From NCBI RefSeq assembly GCF_002796985.1, contig NZ_PEKX01000018.1:62001-126000 (forward strand): a stretch of 64,000 bases of DNA. The letters are read 5' to 3'. This document shows positions 62,662 through 64,000 of the stretch, in pieces; positions within the stretch are counted from its first letter, which is position 1; every line of letters starts with the position of its first letter. The translations under genes and the position numbers were made by a program. This stretch comes from Pseudomonas sp. (lineage in GTDB: Bacteria > Pseudomonadota > Gammaproteobacteria > Pseudomonadales > Pseudomonadaceae). Below the pieces are notes generated by a model. It was not told the DNA's origin, ran no database searches, and saw only the letters and a program-made list of their open reading frames with translations.

Positions 62662-63282
62662 TAACGCGTCTCCAGAAACTATCAGCAGCCAGTTGTGACA
62701 GGGGCTTCGCGCTCGATGCGGGAAAGCCGCCAGTCCGAATTCTTCTCAGGTCGCAGTGACCTTTCGCGAATGTCTCGGGCCGGGATCGGAGGAGGAGAAA
62801 TGTGCACCTTCTCGGCAATCCACGGACAGACAGTTCATCCGCAAGTGCATCCAAAAGTGGCGCTTATGCGCGGCTTCCGGTGCCGAAAAAGCGATTCAGT
62901 GCTGCGGGGTCAGACGTCAATGGTGCTACCAACGCAAAACTCTTCATTGCTCGCCACACTCTCGTGAAGTAGTGAAAAACCTTCGATCACGCTCTTTTGG
63001 AGACGTGAAGCTCAAAGGGGATCGTCGTCGCGGGCCGGTCCGGCCTCCGTGCGGAGGGGGCGGCTGCATCCATGCCAAGTTCTGCGCAACGAACGTACTA
63101 AGCGCGACGGCCAGTGACCGAGGCGAGTGGCGACTCTCTTTGAGGGGTGGCAGAGGCGAGACACGGTGTGTCGGCATCGTGCGGGGCCCGACCAGGAGGC
63201 GTCCTTATAATCGGGGGGCGATTATAACGGCGAAACAGAAAAAAAGCCCTGCACCTTAGACTTTTTTCCTAGGAGGTACCTC

Positions 63283-63405
63283 TTGATTTACCTTTTCCTC
63301 CCGACCCGGTGCGTCTCGCTCGGAGGCGGGTCAAGGCGGCTGATCGACGCGCGCTCAGGGAACCCTGAGAACGGGTTCCGCGTCCAATGGCCAAGCGCTA
63401 TCTGA
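63283..63405 (+). CDS. Possible 40-aa peptide with TTG start
   Basis: TTG at 63283 is preceded by the full Shine-Dalgarno AGGAGG with 6-nt spacing. The ORF (I-Y-L-F-L-P-T-R...) ends at 63405, before the YajG-like gene. The first residues are hydrophobic, the rest Arg/Gly-rich. I recognise no family. The good ribosome-binding site is the only evidence, and it may be coincidental. Confidence 0.25.
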   Translation: MIYLFLPTRCVSLGGGSRRLIDARSGNPENGFRVQWPSAI

Positions 63406-63421
63406 CCGCGCTGCCCGCCGG

Positions 63422-63427
63422 TATACT
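63422..63427 (+). promoter_or_regulatory. Possible -10 element of YajG-like gene
   Basis: TATACT 33 bp before the ATG at 63461 fits a sigma-70 -10 box. No good -35 is seen at the right distance. Confidence 0.35.
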
Positions 63428-63460
63428 GCCGGCCATCGCTTACCCCATGGAGAGATGAGC

Positions 63461-64000
63461 ATGCTGCCTCGCCTGTTGCTCGGCTTTATCGCTGCCGCCA
63501 GCCTGACCTTGACCGGCTGCGCGCTCAGCCCGCAACAACTCAACCCGACCCCCGAATTCAAGGGGCCGGTCGCTGCCGTTGGCCAAGGCCAACCGGTGGT
63601 GGTGAAAGTCGTCGACGGTCGTCCGAGCACCGCGCTGGGGACCCGTGGCGGCCTGTATTCGGAAACCAGCCAATTGACCGTGCGCAGCGAGGACGTGATC
63701 CCCAAGCTGCAACTACAGGCTGAAACCGCCGTGCGCCTGCTGGGCTTCACCCCGTCGGCCAACGCCTATAACGCGCCGCAACTGACCCTGACCCTGGCCG
63801 AGCTGAAGTACCAGTCGCCCAAGGAAGGCATGTATGTCACCGAGGCCGACATCGGCGCGACCTTCCGCGCCGACGTGCAGAGCGGCACGCGTCGCTACAG
63901 CGGCCGCTACGGCGCTTCCACCAACCAGCGTTTCGGCATGGCGCCCAACCAGGCGACCAATACCAAGCTGGTGAGCGAAGTGCTCAGCGATGCGCTGACC
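63461..64000 (+). CDS. YajG family lipoprotein (partial, runs off window)
   Basis: The first 180 residues are visible, open to the right edge. The signal peptide MLPRLLLGFIAAASLTLTGC ends in a lipobox (Cys20), followed by ALSPQQLNPTPEF and VVVKVVDGRPSTALGTRGG, as in YajG-type outer-membrane lipoproteins of unknown function. The ATG at 63461 has GGAGA 7 nt upstream; the ATG at 63455 abuts it. The C-terminus lies outside the window. Confidence 0.82.
   Translation, partial: MLPRLLLGFIAAASLTLTGCALSPQQLNPTPEFKGPVAAVGQGQPVVVKVVDGRPSTALGTRGGLYSETSQLTVRSEDVIPKLQLQAETAVRLLGFTPSANAYNAPQLTLTLAELKYQSPKEGMYVTEADIGATFRADVQSGTRRYSGRYGASTNQRFGMAPNQATNTKLVSEVLSDALT

Larger units (their letters stand above)
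62662..63460. other. 799-bp intergenic stretch with structured elements, no firm gene
   Basis: Divergent gap between mqo and the YajG-like gene. Reading frames here are Cys/Arg-rich and unlike proteins. Hairpins occur at about 63033-63045 (GGCCG/CGGCC) and 63044-63057 (CCTCCG/CGGAGG). TTATAATCG/CGATTATAA forms a perfect palindrome at 63205-63227. AGGAGG at 63271-63276 precedes a TTG. A perfect CTCAGGG/CCCTGAG hairpin lies near 63354. It holds the promoters of both genes and possibly a small RNA. Confidence 0.5.

Noticed and set aside
62756..63259. 167-codon frame in the mqo/YajG gap
   Set aside because: Cys- and Arg-rich, spans the hairpins and palindromes, no RBS or family; not protein-like.

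Overview
The window is about 65% G+C and reads as a chromosomal segment of a Pseudomonas from the P. aeruginosa lineage. The evidence is an MvaT-type H-NS analogue, runs of gene order that match what I recall of P. aeruginosa (fumarase, SadC-like cyclase, ferredoxin reductase, enoyl-CoA hydratase, pykA, universal stress protein; the MoxR/DUF58 cluster; sbcB, mvaT, purU; uraA, upp, hpt, mqo), and Pseudomonas-type REP palindromes. It is probably not P. aeruginosa itself (P. citronellolis or P. nitroreducens are possible relatives); this is inference. I see no phage, insertion sequence, CRISPR array, rRNA or tRNA.

Layout. 1-4.7 kb: phospholipase-D-type cardiolipin synthase, acyltransferase-3, GNAT protein, a ParE/CopG-type toxin-antitoxin pair and a lipoprotein. 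4.8-8.8 kb: a basic amino-acid antiporter with its decarboxylase, ended by a strong terminator. 8.8-13.6 kb: an operon with a formaldehyde-activating-enzyme (Fae) homologue, an aldo/keto reductase, an aldehyde dehydrogenase and an MFS transporter, preceded by an A-rich Hfq/Crc-like motif and a small leader ORF. 13.9-20.4 kb: a periplasmic protein and a complete RND tripartite efflux operon. 20.4-29.7 kb: two LysR regulators, an outer-membrane porin and a four-gene catabolic operon (lactaldehyde/glycolaldehyde-type dehydrogenase, MFS transporter, enolase-superfamily dehydratase or cycloisomerase, GMC oxidoreductase).

29.8-41.3 kb: DJ-1/PfpI protein, ribbon-helix-helix protein, class I fumarase, SadC-like diguanylate cyclase, ferredoxin reductase, enoyl-CoA hydratase, pyruvate kinase, tandem USP protein, TPR lipoproteins and a PilZ protein. 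41.4-49.2 kb: six overlapping minus-strand genes (RDD, SpoIIM, DUF4129, DUF4350, MoxR, DUF58) plus an upstream membrane protein. 49.3-56.9 kb: sbcB, mvaT, purU, a flippase-like protein, and the pyrimidine/purine salvage genes uraA, upp and hpt. 57-64 kb: an aldehyde dehydrogenase with convergent LysR, small proteins, mqo, and a YajG-type lipoprotein cut by the window end.

The most interesting parts are the Fae operon in a non-methylotroph-like background, the enolase-superfamily/GMC operon with an unusual metal-ligand motif, the recurrence of A-rich Hfq/Crc-type motifs at both operons, the overlapping MoxR operon, and several structured repeats, including a pair of 51-bp elements that each carry a consensus DnaA box.
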